From Candidatus Kerfeldbacteria bacterium (lineage in GTDB: Bacteria; Patescibacteriota; Patescibacteriia; UBA9570): a DNA stretch of 7,984 nt. How positions within the stretch are numbered: the stretch's first letter is position 1; every line of letters begins with the position of its first letter. The translations under genes and the position numbers were made by a program. The notes under the pieces are model-generated. The model was not told the origin of the DNA. It did not search any database and worked only from the letters and a program-made list of their open reading frames with translations. Positions 1 through 6,100 of the stretch are shown piece by piece. Where the stretch lies: NCBI GenBank assembly GCA_003512175.1, contig DOSP01000057.1, positions 1 to 7,984 on the forward strand. Reading direction: 5' to 3'.

Positions 1-1
1 G

Positions 2-580
2 GCGCAGCACCATGCGCCGGCGTCACGCCTGATGCAAGCTGATCTCACGCATACCGACGACATTCATCGGTTATTCAACGCTATTCACCAGACCTATGGT
101 CGACTCGATGTCTTAGTGAACACCGTTGGTTCATTTGGCACCTATCATCCCATTACGGAAGTAACGTTTGAGGAATTTGATGATGTCTTATCGACCAATG
201 TCCGAGCCACATTTGCCTGTATACAACAGGCTGTTCCACTGATGCGCGCTATCGGTGGGGGACACATCATCAATTTTAGCTGTGCCACCGCCGAGCATGC
301 CATTGCTAGAAAATATACGGTGCCATATTACTTGGCTAAAGCGGGTGTGGTGACGTTGACCAAATCGTACGCGCCCATCTTAGCCAAAGATCACATTACC
401 GTGAATGCCATTGCCCCTGGCATTGTGGAAAATAGCATTGTGGTGGAACGATTGCCGATGGAGCGCCCGGCCAGTTTCGCAGATATTACTGGTGCGGTGC
501 GTTGGTTATTATCGAATGAAGCTAATTATGTCTCTGGTGCCATCATTGAAGTAGCCGGCGGTTGGGTACCACACAGTTAG
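2..580 (+). CDS. Short-chain dehydrogenase/reductase (SDR), 5' end outside window
   Basis: NAD(P)-dependent oxidoreductase of the classical SDR fold; the substrate cannot be told. The frame is open to the left edge, so the glycine-rich cofactor motif and first strands lie upstream; 192 residues are visible. Seen in order (visible numbering): an ADLT segment before helix C, LVNTVG (about 38-43) in place of the usual NNAG, the structural Asn of STNV (66), the catalytic Ser of INFS (93), the YxxxK pair Tyr109 and Lys113 in YYLAK, the PG turn (139-140) and the C-terminal NYVSGAIIEVAGG strand typical of the family. The Ser-Tyr spacing of 16 is a few residues longer than in FabG, somewhat as in pteridine-reductase-like SDRs, but that assignment is only a possibility. 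An internal ATG at 32 is not the true start, because it would delete the Rossmann N-terminus. The TAG stop is followed one base later by the next gene, suggesting one transcript. Confidence 0.88.
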   Translation, partial: AQHHAPASRLMQADLTHTDDIHRLFNAIHQTYGRLDVLVNTVGSFGTYHPITEVTFEEFDDVLSTNVRATFACIQQAVPLMRAIGGGHIINFSCATAEHAIARKYTVPYYLAKAGVVTLTKSYAPILAKDHITVNAIAPGIVENSIVVERLPMERPASFADITGAVRWLLSNEANYVSGAIIEVAGGWVPHS

Positions 581-581
581 T

Positions 582-854
582 ATGGCGATGCTCTCTTGTG
601 ATCCATCTCAACCGCATCGTGTGACATTCCGCTGTCAGGATCGAGTGGTTGAGTTAGTGAAGCCGAAAGCCGAAGAATTCTTACCGGCCATTGTCCGCTG
701 CCTGGGGGATGATACACTGACGGGGTTTGAGATCAATAATCAATCTGAATCGTTTACCACTATTCGAGTATTGGCAACCATCATGAATGCCTTGGCCTAT
801 ACTCATAACATCGAGTTTAGTCTTACCCCCCACTATTCAAAAGATGCCGTATAA
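582..854 (+). CDS. Short TsaB-like protein, probably degenerate
   Basis: A 90-residue protein with no certain family. Residues about 47-80 look like the TsaB part of the actin-like fold: a beta strand (TGFEINNQ), then SFTTIRVLATIMNALAY, which lines up with the GSFTGLRVG...ANALA stretch of TsaB, then a strand beginning NIEFSL. The upstream KPKAEEFLPAIVRCL would match the TsaB helix holding LLP. TsaB is the scaffold partner of TsaD in making N6-threonylcarbamoyladenosine (t6A37) in tRNA. Missing are the first-strand IDT motif, the glycines flanking SFTG and the whole C-terminal lobe, so it is shorter than usual TsaB (about 220 residues) and perhaps only a dimerisation module or a remnant. It starts 1 base after the SDR stop (a second ATG lies at 588) and overlaps the kinase gene by 11 bases. 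A real gene is likely because of this tight packing; the TsaB link rests on my reading of a weak motif. Confidence 0.6.
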   Translation: MAMLSCDPSQPHRVTFRCQDRVVELVKPKAEEFLPAIVRCLGDDTLTGFEINNQSESFTTIRVLATIMNALAYTHNIEFSLTPHYSKDAV

Positions 855-2499
855 CCGAGCCATTACTAAACTGCGTCGCATTACCCTGCTGCGGTACATC
901 GTCGGTAGCCGGTGGGTGTTGCATGCTTTGCTCGTTGTTTTGGGGTTGATTCAAAAAGCCATCGGCGTAGCGGAGTTCGACACCGGCATTTTTGCACTGA
1001 TTGCTGTGACCTATACGTATAACCTGATCTTTTTCCTGTATCTGCGGCGCGATCCACGCCGTATCACCGAACGAGGTTTGCGCATCGTCAGTATTGCCCA
1101 GGTGCTGTTAGATCAAGTGACTTACACCATTGTACTGTATGTTTCCGGTGGTGTGGAAAGTTTGTCCTTCTTGTTCTACTTCATCACTATTTTCATTGCC
1201 ATTATTTTATTCAATGAAGTGGAAATTATTGGGCTGATGTTTTTTACCGTTGCCTTGTATGTGGGGGTGATTGCGCTAGAGTACCAAGGGATCATACCGC
1301 ACATGCCACGCTATGCTTTTGATCCAGGCTTTTATCAGCATATTGGTGTGACAGTGCATAATGGTGCAACGGTCGTGTTTATCATAGTCTTTACTTCGTT
1401 CTTTGCCGCTTTCATTAACAACATTATTCGGCAGCGTGAAGAAGATACCGCTTCCGAGCGCGACAAAGTGGTAGCAATTATGAACAATCTGGCCGATGGT
1501 ATTATCTTGCTGGATCACAATGGTCGAGTGGTATTGATGAATCCCTATGCCCAACGGTTGTTACATGTGCACACACATCAGTACGCCAACAAGTTGTTGC
1601 AGAGTAGTCAGTTCCCAAAAAGCCTCCGGCCATTGGTAGATTTTATTCAACGCGCTACCCGTGAGCCGGTGTATGAAAGCACGGAGCTGACACTGGAGGA
1701 AGATAAAGAGCATACCATTATTCAAGCCACTGCTTTGCAAGTGACTGATTCCGATAATACCAATATTGGCTCACTGGTCATTTTGCGCAATGTCACCAAA
1801 GAAAAAGATTTAGATCAAATGAAGTCCGATTTTATTTCGGTAGCAGCCCATCAACTGCGTACGCCGTTAGCCACTTTGAAATGGTTATTTAAATTGTTAT
1901 TGGATGGTGATGGGGGAGCGCTAACGGATAAGCAGATGGATTTGATCGCCAAAGGCTATCAACGCAATGATGAAGTGATCGAGATCGTTAATAATTTATT
2001 GGATGTTTCGGAAATTGAAGGTGGGCGTTTACCATTTACCTTCACCGAAAGTGAACTGACCGACATTTTGAAACAAGTGGTGGATGCCTCGCAGGTGCAT
2101 GCTCAGCGTAAACAGGTGACGGTCACGTTGAAACAACAGCATGATTTACCGCCATTAAAAATTGATCGCCAAAAAATTAAAATGGCGTTACAAAATTTAA
2201 TTGACAATGCGGTGAAATATTCAAATTCCAATAATGCGGTCACCGTCGAATACAGTATTGATAACGATGAAGTGGTGATCGAGATCGTGGATCATGGTAT
2301 TGGGATGTCTGAGGAAACCAAAGATAAATTGTTCACCAAATTCTTCCGTGGTCGTGAAGCGGTATCAAAAGATCCATCTGGTTCTGGGTTAGGTTTATAC
2401 ATTGTACGCAACATCATCGTTAAACACGGCGGTTCAATTGAATTTGCCTCTGACCTCGGTAAGGGGACAACGTTTACGGTTCGTTTACCGATTACATAA
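844..2499 (+). CDS. Membrane sensor histidine kinase with PAS domain
   Basis: Two-component sensor kinase of 551 residues. The N-terminal about 195 residues contain roughly six hydrophobic segments (near 23-40, 48-66, 83-100, 106-123, 127-146 and 174-192), so sensing is probably within the membrane; no HAMP domain is seen. A PAS-like domain follows (about 208-318, with ADGIILLDHNGRVVLMN). The dimerisation/phosphoacceptor domain has H-box AAHQLRTPL with phospho-acceptor His336. The ATPase domain shows the N box (Asn451 and Asn455 in QNLIDNAVKYS), G1 box DHGIGMS (483-489), F box KLFTKFFRG, G2 box GSGLGLYI (513-520) and GKGTTF near the end, so it looks catalytically complete. The start is placed at ATG 844, not at 787, because the shorter form overlaps the previous gene by only 11 bases and begins with a basic, then hydrophobic N-terminus; no Shine-Dalgarno is evident, fitting translational coupling. 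No response regulator is adjacent. Confidence 0.93.
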   Translation: MPYNRAITKLRRITLLRYIVGSRWVLHALLVVLGLIQKAIGVAEFDTGIFALIAVTYTYNLIFFLYLRRDPRRITERGLRIVSIAQVLLDQVTYTIVLYVSGGVESLSFLFYFITIFIAIILFNEVEIIGLMFFTVALYVGVIALEYQGIIPHMPRYAFDPGFYQHIGVTVHNGATVVFIIVFTSFFAAFINNIIRQREEDTASERDKVVAIMNNLADGIILLDHNGRVVLMNPYAQRLLHVHTHQYANKLLQSSQFPKSLRPLVDFIQRATREPVYESTELTLEEDKEHTIIQATALQVTDSDNTNIGSLVILRNVTKEKDLDQMKSDFISVAAHQLRTPLATLKWLFKLLLDGDGGALTDKQMDLIAKGYQRNDEVIEIVNNLLDVSEIEGGRLPFTFTESELTDILKQVVDASQVHAQRKQVTVTLKQQHDLPPLKIDRQKIKMALQNLIDNAVKYSNSNNAVTVEYSIDNDEVVIEIVDHGIGMSEETKDKLFTKFFRGREAVSKDPSGSGLGLYIVRNIIVKHGGSIEFASDLGKGTTFTVRLPIT

Positions 2500-2554
2500 C
2501 GGTCGTCGGTTGATTATTTATGCACAGGCCTGGTATCACCTGGTCGATTTGGGG
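2500..2554. other. Spacer after kinase gene, no clear terminator
   Basis: The 55 bases between the kinase stop and the mraZ promoter hold no GC-rich hairpin followed by a T run. Only weak pairing (ACCGA near 2486 with TCGGT near 2507) and a CCTGG direct repeat are visible. Read-through from the kinase transcript into mraZ is therefore possible. Confidence 0.5.
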
Positions 2555-2583
2555 TTTACAGGGGTTTTGTGGTGGTATATAAT
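2555..2583 (+). promoter_or_regulatory. Sigma-70 type promoter for mraZ operon
   Basis: TTTACA at 2555-2560 and a perfect TATAAT at 2578-2583 are separated by exactly 17 bases. This is one mismatch from the housekeeping consensus. Transcription should begin near 2589-2591, giving an untranslated leader of about 50 bases before the mraZ start. It is the strongest promoter-like sequence I noticed in the window and sits in the only sizeable intergenic gap. Confidence 0.8.
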
Positions 2584-2588
2584 GGTTG

Positions 2589-2618
2589 AAAAGGAAATAA
2601 AAGTGGTGAAAAGTGGGG
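2589..2618 (+). promoter_or_regulatory. MraZ box: three 10-base direct repeats (operator)
   Basis: Three adjacent decamers are seen: AAAAGGAAAT (2589-2598, degenerate), AAAAGTGGTG (2599-2608) and AAAAGTGGGG (2609-2618). Established work on MraZ shows that it binds tandem GTGG-type repeats with about one helical turn between them, upstream of its own gene; the AAAGTG form is typical of Mollicutes. Here the repeats start at the predicted transcription start, 6 bases after the -10 box, so binding should occlude RNA polymerase. The two good copies are clear; the third is an inference from phasing. Confidence 0.82.
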
Positions 2619-2640
2619 ATAACTATTAACTAACACTACT

Positions 2641-3072
2641 GTGTTCATCGGTGAATATCAGCATAATCTCGATGAAAAGGGCCGTTTAGCCCTTCCGGTT
2701 AAGTTTCGGGAGGCATTTGCCCGTGGTGCAGTGGTTACCCGAGGTTTAGACCACTGTTTGTTCGTCTATTCAGGTGAGGAGTGGAGTAAATTGGCCGATA
2801 AACTAGCCACCTTGCCAATTGCGCAGGCAAATACCCGGGCGTTTGCTCGCTTAATGTTAGCCGGAGCGATGGACTGCAGCCTCGATAAGCAGGGCCGGGT
2901 GGTGTTGCCGGAGTATTTACGAGACTACGCTGGCATCACAAAAGCAGTTGTCGTAGCGGGCTTGTATAACCGGTTAGAAATCTGGGAAGAAGCGGCTTGG
3001 AAGAAATATAAAGCCACCACCGAAAAAGAAAGCAACAGTATTGCCGAAGCTCTTGGACAATTAGGCGTTTAA
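2641..3072 (+). CDS. mraZ: Transcriptional regulator MraZ
   Basis: DNA-binding regulator and first gene of the dcw cluster, 143 residues, the normal family length. It has two SpoVT/AbrB-type halves, each with the diagnostic DxxxR signature: DEKGR at 11-15 (in the family-typical start MFIGEYQHNLDEKGR) and DKQGR at 82-86 followed by VVLP. MraZ forms a ring-shaped oligomer that reads tandem repeats, matching the operator 23 bases upstream of the start; autoregulation is inferred. The start codon is GTG: a stop at 2620-2622 lies in frame upstream and no other start codon intervenes, and the N-terminus MFIGEY is canonical. No Shine-Dalgarno lies at a useful distance; the only purine run is in the operator itself, over 20 bases away. 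The C-terminal tail (about 119-143) is charged and helical. Confidence 0.97.
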   Translation: MFIGEYQHNLDEKGRLALPVKFREAFARGAVVTRGLDHCLFVYSGEEWSKLADKLATLPIAQANTRAFARLMLAGAMDCSLDKQGRVVLPEYLRDYAGITKAVVVAGLYNRLEIWEEAAWKKYKATTEKESNSIAEALGQLGV

Positions 3073-3094
3073 ATATCCATGCCTCTTCTTCAAT

Positions 3095-3103
3095 GAAGGA
3101 GAG
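3095..3103 (+). promoter_or_regulatory. Strong Shine-Dalgarno, misplaced for rsmH
   Basis: GAAGGAGAG is the best ribosome binding site I noticed in the window. It lies about 20 bases from the rsmH ATG at 3123, which is too far, but only a few bases from an out-of-frame ATG at 3106. It may load ribosomes onto the short leader ORF that overlaps the rsmH start. Confidence 0.6.
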
Positions 3104-3105
3104 AC

Positions 3106-3150
3106 ATGAACCTTGAAACGCTATGCCAACAGATCATGTACCGGTGTTAG
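3106..3150 (+). CDS. Possible 14-codon leader ORF overlapping rsmH start
   Basis: ATG at 3106, well spaced from the Shine-Dalgarno at 3095-3103, opens a frame reading MNLETLCQQIMYRC and stopping at TAG 3148-3150, 25 bases beyond the rsmH ATG. It could couple translation of rsmH by termination and re-initiation, or be the real rsmH N-terminus displaced by a one-base sequencing or assembly error: one extra base before 3123 would fuse MNLETL to the RsmH frame. No evidence beyond ribosome binding site and start spacing supports translation. Confidence 0.3.
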   Translation: MNLETLCQQIMYRC

Positions 3151-4034
3151 CACATGAGGTGATCGAGCTGTTGTCACCCAAACCAGGTGATACCGTCGTG
3201 GACGGAACCCTCGGTGGCGGTGGGCATGCTCGTTTACTCCATGACTGCATCCAGCCTGGTGGGCAAGTCTATGCCCTGGAACATGATCCCGCGGCCATTG
3301 CGGCACTCGGTTCAACACCGTTCATTGTGAAACAAGCTAATTTCGCCACGCTTCAACAGGTCTGCGCCGACTGGAACATCAGCGGCCAGGTCAATGGCAT
3401 TCTGCTTGATCTTGGATATTCCTCTGACCAACTCAAGCGGGGGAGAGGCCTGTCCTTTCGCGCCCTGACTGAACCGTTAGATCTGCGGCTTGATCCAACG
3501 TTACCGCAGACGGCGGCTGACCTATTGAATGATGGAACGTCTACGATGCTCGTCGAGATGTTTCGCAACTATGGCGAACTCAAACAACCGCAGCGGTTAG
3601 CTCGAGTGATCATTGATTGGCGTCTTGATCACTCGATCACCACCGTTGCCGATTTGGTTGAGTGTGTGCAGCAGGCCTATCACACCAGCTCCAGCGACGT
3701 GCTGGCCAAAGTGTGGCAAGCCTGTCGCATCGCCGTGAATAACGAATTAGCCGTATTGGAGCAAGGACTGCAGGCAGCCTTTACTGTCTTGTCTCCTGGC
3801 GGAAGGTTGGCCGTCATAACCTTCCATTCGCTAGAAGACAGGATAGTAAAACATCAGTTTGCCGCCTGGGCTGATACTAAATGTATCTGTCCACCCGAAG
3901 TTCCAGTCTGTACCTGTCAGCGCACACCCTTGGTGCGACTGCTGACCAAACATCCGGTAGTGCCCACCGCGGCAGAAATCAACCGCAATCCAAGGTCACG
4001 CAGCGCCAAACTGCGGGCCATCGAAAAACTATGA
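3123..4034 (+). CDS. rsmH: 16S rRNA (cytosine1402-N4)-methyltransferase RsmH
   Basis: SAM-dependent methyltransferase (MraW) that modifies C1402 in the ribosomal P site, conventionally encoded just after mraZ. The 303-residue protein is full length. Seen in order: HVPVL (5-9) typical of the N-terminus; SAM motif I VVDGTLGGGGHA (25-36); acidic strand end YALEHD (50-55); GILLDLGYSSDQL (92-104); PLDLRLDP (118-125, usually PLDMRMDP); NYGELKQPQRLARVI (149-163); ACRIAVNNEL (200-209); RLAVITFHSLEDRIVK (228-243); a four-Cys cluster CICPPEVPVCTC (254-265); and the C-terminal NPRSRSAKLRAIEK. ATG 3123 is the only start after the in-frame TGA at 3114-3116, and the resulting N-terminus fits the family. 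The gene ends in an ATGA overlap with the FtsL-like gene. The spacing from its ribosome binding site is odd (see 3095-3103). Confidence 0.97.
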   Translation: MPTDHVPVLAHEVIELLSPKPGDTVVDGTLGGGGHARLLHDCIQPGGQVYALEHDPAAIAALGSTPFIVKQANFATLQQVCADWNISGQVNGILLDLGYSSDQLKRGRGLSFRALTEPLDLRLDPTLPQTAADLLNDGTSTMLVEMFRNYGELKQPQRLARVIIDWRLDHSITTVADLVECVQQAYHTSSSDVLAKVWQACRIAVNNELAVLEQGLQAAFTVLSPGGRLAVITFHSLEDRIVKHQFAAWADTKCICPPEVPVCTCQRTPLVRLLTKHPVVPTAAEINRNPRSRSAKLRAIEKL

Positions 4035-4384
4035 CTAAATTAACCAGACTCACCAACAGTAAACTCAGCCAACAAAAACAGGGCAGCGCCCCAAAGTTTT
4101 GGCATAACACCATGATGATCAATCTGGTCATGGCTGGTGTGTTAGTGTTGTTTGGCTTGGGATATTTAGGCATTGTCAATTCCACGGCCGCCGATACCTT
4201 TGCCGTGGCTGAATTATCTGGTCGGATTGACGATACTAAAAATCAAAACCAACGTCTTGAACTCGACATTACCGAGGTGTTGGCGCTACCACATGTGGAC
4301 GAGGTCAGCCAGCAGTACAATTTGGTAGCTGCCAGTAACGTGCATTACCTCGATGATTCGGCAGCCGTCGCGTTTTCGCAATAA
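4031..4384 (+). CDS. FtsL-like bitopic cell division protein
   Basis: A 117-residue protein with a basic, cytoplasmic N-terminus (about 1-28), one membrane segment (about 29-49, MINLVMAGVLVLFGLGYLGIV) and an extracytoplasmic part whose first 30 residues (about 56-85) look like a coiled coil. That is the FtsL/DivIC (septum formation initiator) plan, and the position between rsmH and the division PBP is the standard place of ftsL. FtsL forms a complex with FtsB and FtsQ and activates the FtsWI septal synthase. FtsL sequences diverge strongly, so the call depends mainly on topology and context. The start at ATG 4031 overlaps the rsmH stop by 4 bases (ATGA), a classic coupling arrangement; an in-frame ATG at 3881, deep in rsmH, would add a long non-hydrophobic extension and is rejected. 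The 3' end overlaps the PBP gene by 32 bases. Confidence 0.8.
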   Translation: MTKLTRLTNSKLSQQKQGSAPKFWHNTMMINLVMAGVLVLFGLGYLGIVNSTAADTFAVAELSGRIDDTKNQNQRLELDITEVLALPHVDEVSQQYNLVAASNVHYLDDSAAVAFSQ

Positions 4385-6098
4385 AACCAAACAGGGTAAA
4401 TACGATCGCTTAGATTATCTGCGGGTTGGTTTTACCGTACTGGGAGCCATTATTGCTCTCCGTCTATTCATTGTGCAGATTGTGCAGCATGGCTACTATG
4501 AGGCTTTAGCCAGTGATCACCATGATTTATTTGAAGAATTATTTCCCGAACGCGGCGAGATTTTGGTACATGATCGCTATGCGGCCACCGGTACTGTACC
4601 AATTGCTACCAATAAAGTGCTGTATGAGGTGCATGCCGAACCAGTGCACATCACCGATCCTGCGGCGACGGCCCAAGCCATTGCGCCGTTACTGTCCATT
4701 CCCAAAGAAGATATTACGGTGAAATTAGATAAGCCCGGTGATCCGGATGAAATCTTAAAACGCCGTGTTCCGGAAGAAGTGGTCAATGCTATAAAAGAAT
4801 TAAATCTCACCGGTATTACCTTTCGCGAAGAACAGTGGCGCTATTATCCAGAAACGGAATATACCGCCCATGTCACTGGCTATTATGGTTATTCTGATAC
4901 GGATAAGAAAGGCCAATATGGCTTAGAAGGGTATTATGATAAAGAGCTAGCGGGCTTACCCGGCTATGTGGCGGGTGAAAAAGATGCCTTTGGGCGTTTT
5001 CTCACGATCGGAAATAATTTTATTCAGGAAGCAGTGGATGGGGATGATCTCGTTCTGACGATCGATAAGAATGTACAATATAGCGCCTGCAGTAAATTAA
5101 AAAGTGAAGTGGAACGCTTATCGGCCAAAGAGGGGACCTTGATCATCATGCAGCCAGATACGGGTGCCATCATCGCGATGTGTAATTATCCCAGCTTTGA
5201 TCCAAATAATTATAATGAAGTGGAGTCGATTGAAGTATTTGTAAATTCAGCCGTCAGTGATGAATATGAACCAGGTTCCGCCTTCAAGCCCATCACCATG
5301 GCAGCTGGCTTAGATACCGGTGCCGTGACGCCTACCACCACTTATGTAGATACCGGCCAAGTCACAGTGGCAGGGTATCCGATTAAAAATTTTGATGGTA
5401 AAGCCTACGGTACCAAAACCATGACCGAAGTATTAGAGAACTCACTCAACTTAGGTACTATTTTCGTAGTGCAGCAATTAGGCAATCAAACCTTCTACGA
5501 GTATGTGCAGGCCTTTGGCTTTAATGCACTGACCGGCATTGAGTTGGCCAGTGAGCATGATGGTGATATTTCTACGCTGGCTGAATTGAAAGATGTCTAT
5601 TCCTACACGGGCTCGTTCGGTCATGGCATTACGGTTACACCGTTACAATTGATTAACGGATTTGCTGCCATTGCCAACGGGGGCGAGCTCATGAAACCGT
5701 ATATCGTAGAGAAACGGGTAGTCAGTAGCGGAGCCGAAATACCCACCGAACCAAGCGTAGTGCGACGCGTTATTTCGGAAGACACCTCACGCACCTTGTC
5801 TGCTATGCTAGTGAATGTGATCGATTATGGGCACGCCAAACGAGCCGGTGTGGAAGGCTATTATTTGGCTGGTAAAACCGGCACGGCCTTAGTGGTGGGT
5901 GCCAATGGGAGATATGACACCAGTCGACACAATGATACTTTTGTAGGGTATGGGCCGATATCGGATCCGCAATTTGTGATGTTGATTAAAATGAATGAGC
6001 CCGCTAGTCAGTACGCTGAAGGTTCCGTGGTGCCATTATGGGGAGAGGTTGCGAAAGATGTGTTAAATTATTATAAAATACCGCCTGATCGGGAATAA
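4353..6098 (+). CDS. ftsI: Class B penicillin-binding protein (FtsI/PBP2-type transpeptidase)
   Basis: Peptidoglycan D,D-transpeptidase, 581 residues, that cross-links glycan strands, probably at the septum given the dcw context. Short basic cytoplasmic tail, one membrane anchor (about 24-46), then a pedestal/dimerisation domain with ERGEILVHDR (66-75), the conserved YYPETEYTAHVTGYYG stretch (164-179) and GLEGYYDKELAG (190-201). The transpeptidase domain carries all three active-site motifs: SAFK with nucleophile Ser309 and Lys312, SLN (364-366), and KTGT (508-511). No PASTA repeats follow; the protein ends soon after the catalytic domain. ATG 4353 is chosen because an in-frame TAG lies at 4326-4328 and no other ATG, GTG or TTG intervenes. 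It overlaps the FtsL-like gene by 32 bases and has no Shine-Dalgarno, so it is probably translated by coupling. The FtsI identity over an elongasome PBP2 rests on gene order. Confidence 0.94.
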   Translation: MIRQPSRFRNKTKQGKYDRLDYLRVGFTVLGAIIALRLFIVQIVQHGYYEALASDHHDLFEELFPERGEILVHDRYAATGTVPIATNKVLYEVHAEPVHITDPAATAQAIAPLLSIPKEDITVKLDKPGDPDEILKRRVPEEVVNAIKELNLTGITFREEQWRYYPETEYTAHVTGYYGYSDTDKKGQYGLEGYYDKELAGLPGYVAGEKDAFGRFLTIGNNFIQEAVDGDDLVLTIDKNVQYSACSKLKSEVERLSAKEGTLIIMQPDTGAIIAMCNYPSFDPNNYNEVESIEVFVNSAVSDEYEPGSAFKPITMAAGLDTGAVTPTTTYVDTGQVTVAGYPIKNFDGKAYGTKTMTEVLENSLNLGTIFVVQQLGNQTFYEYVQAFGFNALTGIELASEHDGDISTLAELKDVYSYTGSFGHGITVTPLQLINGFAAIANGGELMKPYIVEKRVVSSGAEIPTEPSVVRRVISEDTSRTLSAMLVNVIDYGHAKRAGVEGYYLAGKTGTALVVGANGRYDTSRHNDTFVGYGPISDPQFVMLIKMNEPASQYAEGSVVPLWGEVAKDVLNYYKIPPDRE

Positions 6099-6100
6099 TT

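Noticed and set aside
787..843. Upstream ATG extending the kinase by 19 residues
   Set aside because: It would overlap the TsaB-like gene by 68 bases and adds an atypical N-terminus; ATG 844 gives a natural short overlap and a basic then hydrophobic start.
1276..1554. Minus-strand ORFs in the kinase, rsmH, PBP and murF regions
   Set aside because: All lie opposite strongly supported + strand genes, and their translations show no family features.
2528..2545. CCTGG direct repeat and short GGT/ACC pairing after the kinase
   Set aside because: Too short for an operator or terminator and there is no following T tract.
2565..2574. TTTTGTGGTG in the promoter spacer as a fourth MraZ repeat
   Set aside because: It shares GTGGTG but is 34 bases from the next good repeat, out of the 10-base phase, and lacks the A tract.
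2402..2629. ORF of 75 codons across the kinase 3' end and the mraZ promoter
   Set aside because: It runs through the kinase G2 region in another frame and over the promoter and operator; the translation resembles nothing and is a shadow.
3881..4030. Extended start for the FtsL-like protein inside rsmH
   Set aside because: The added 50 residues are a frame-shifted reading of the conserved RsmH C-terminus; the ATGA overlap at 4031 is the plausible start.
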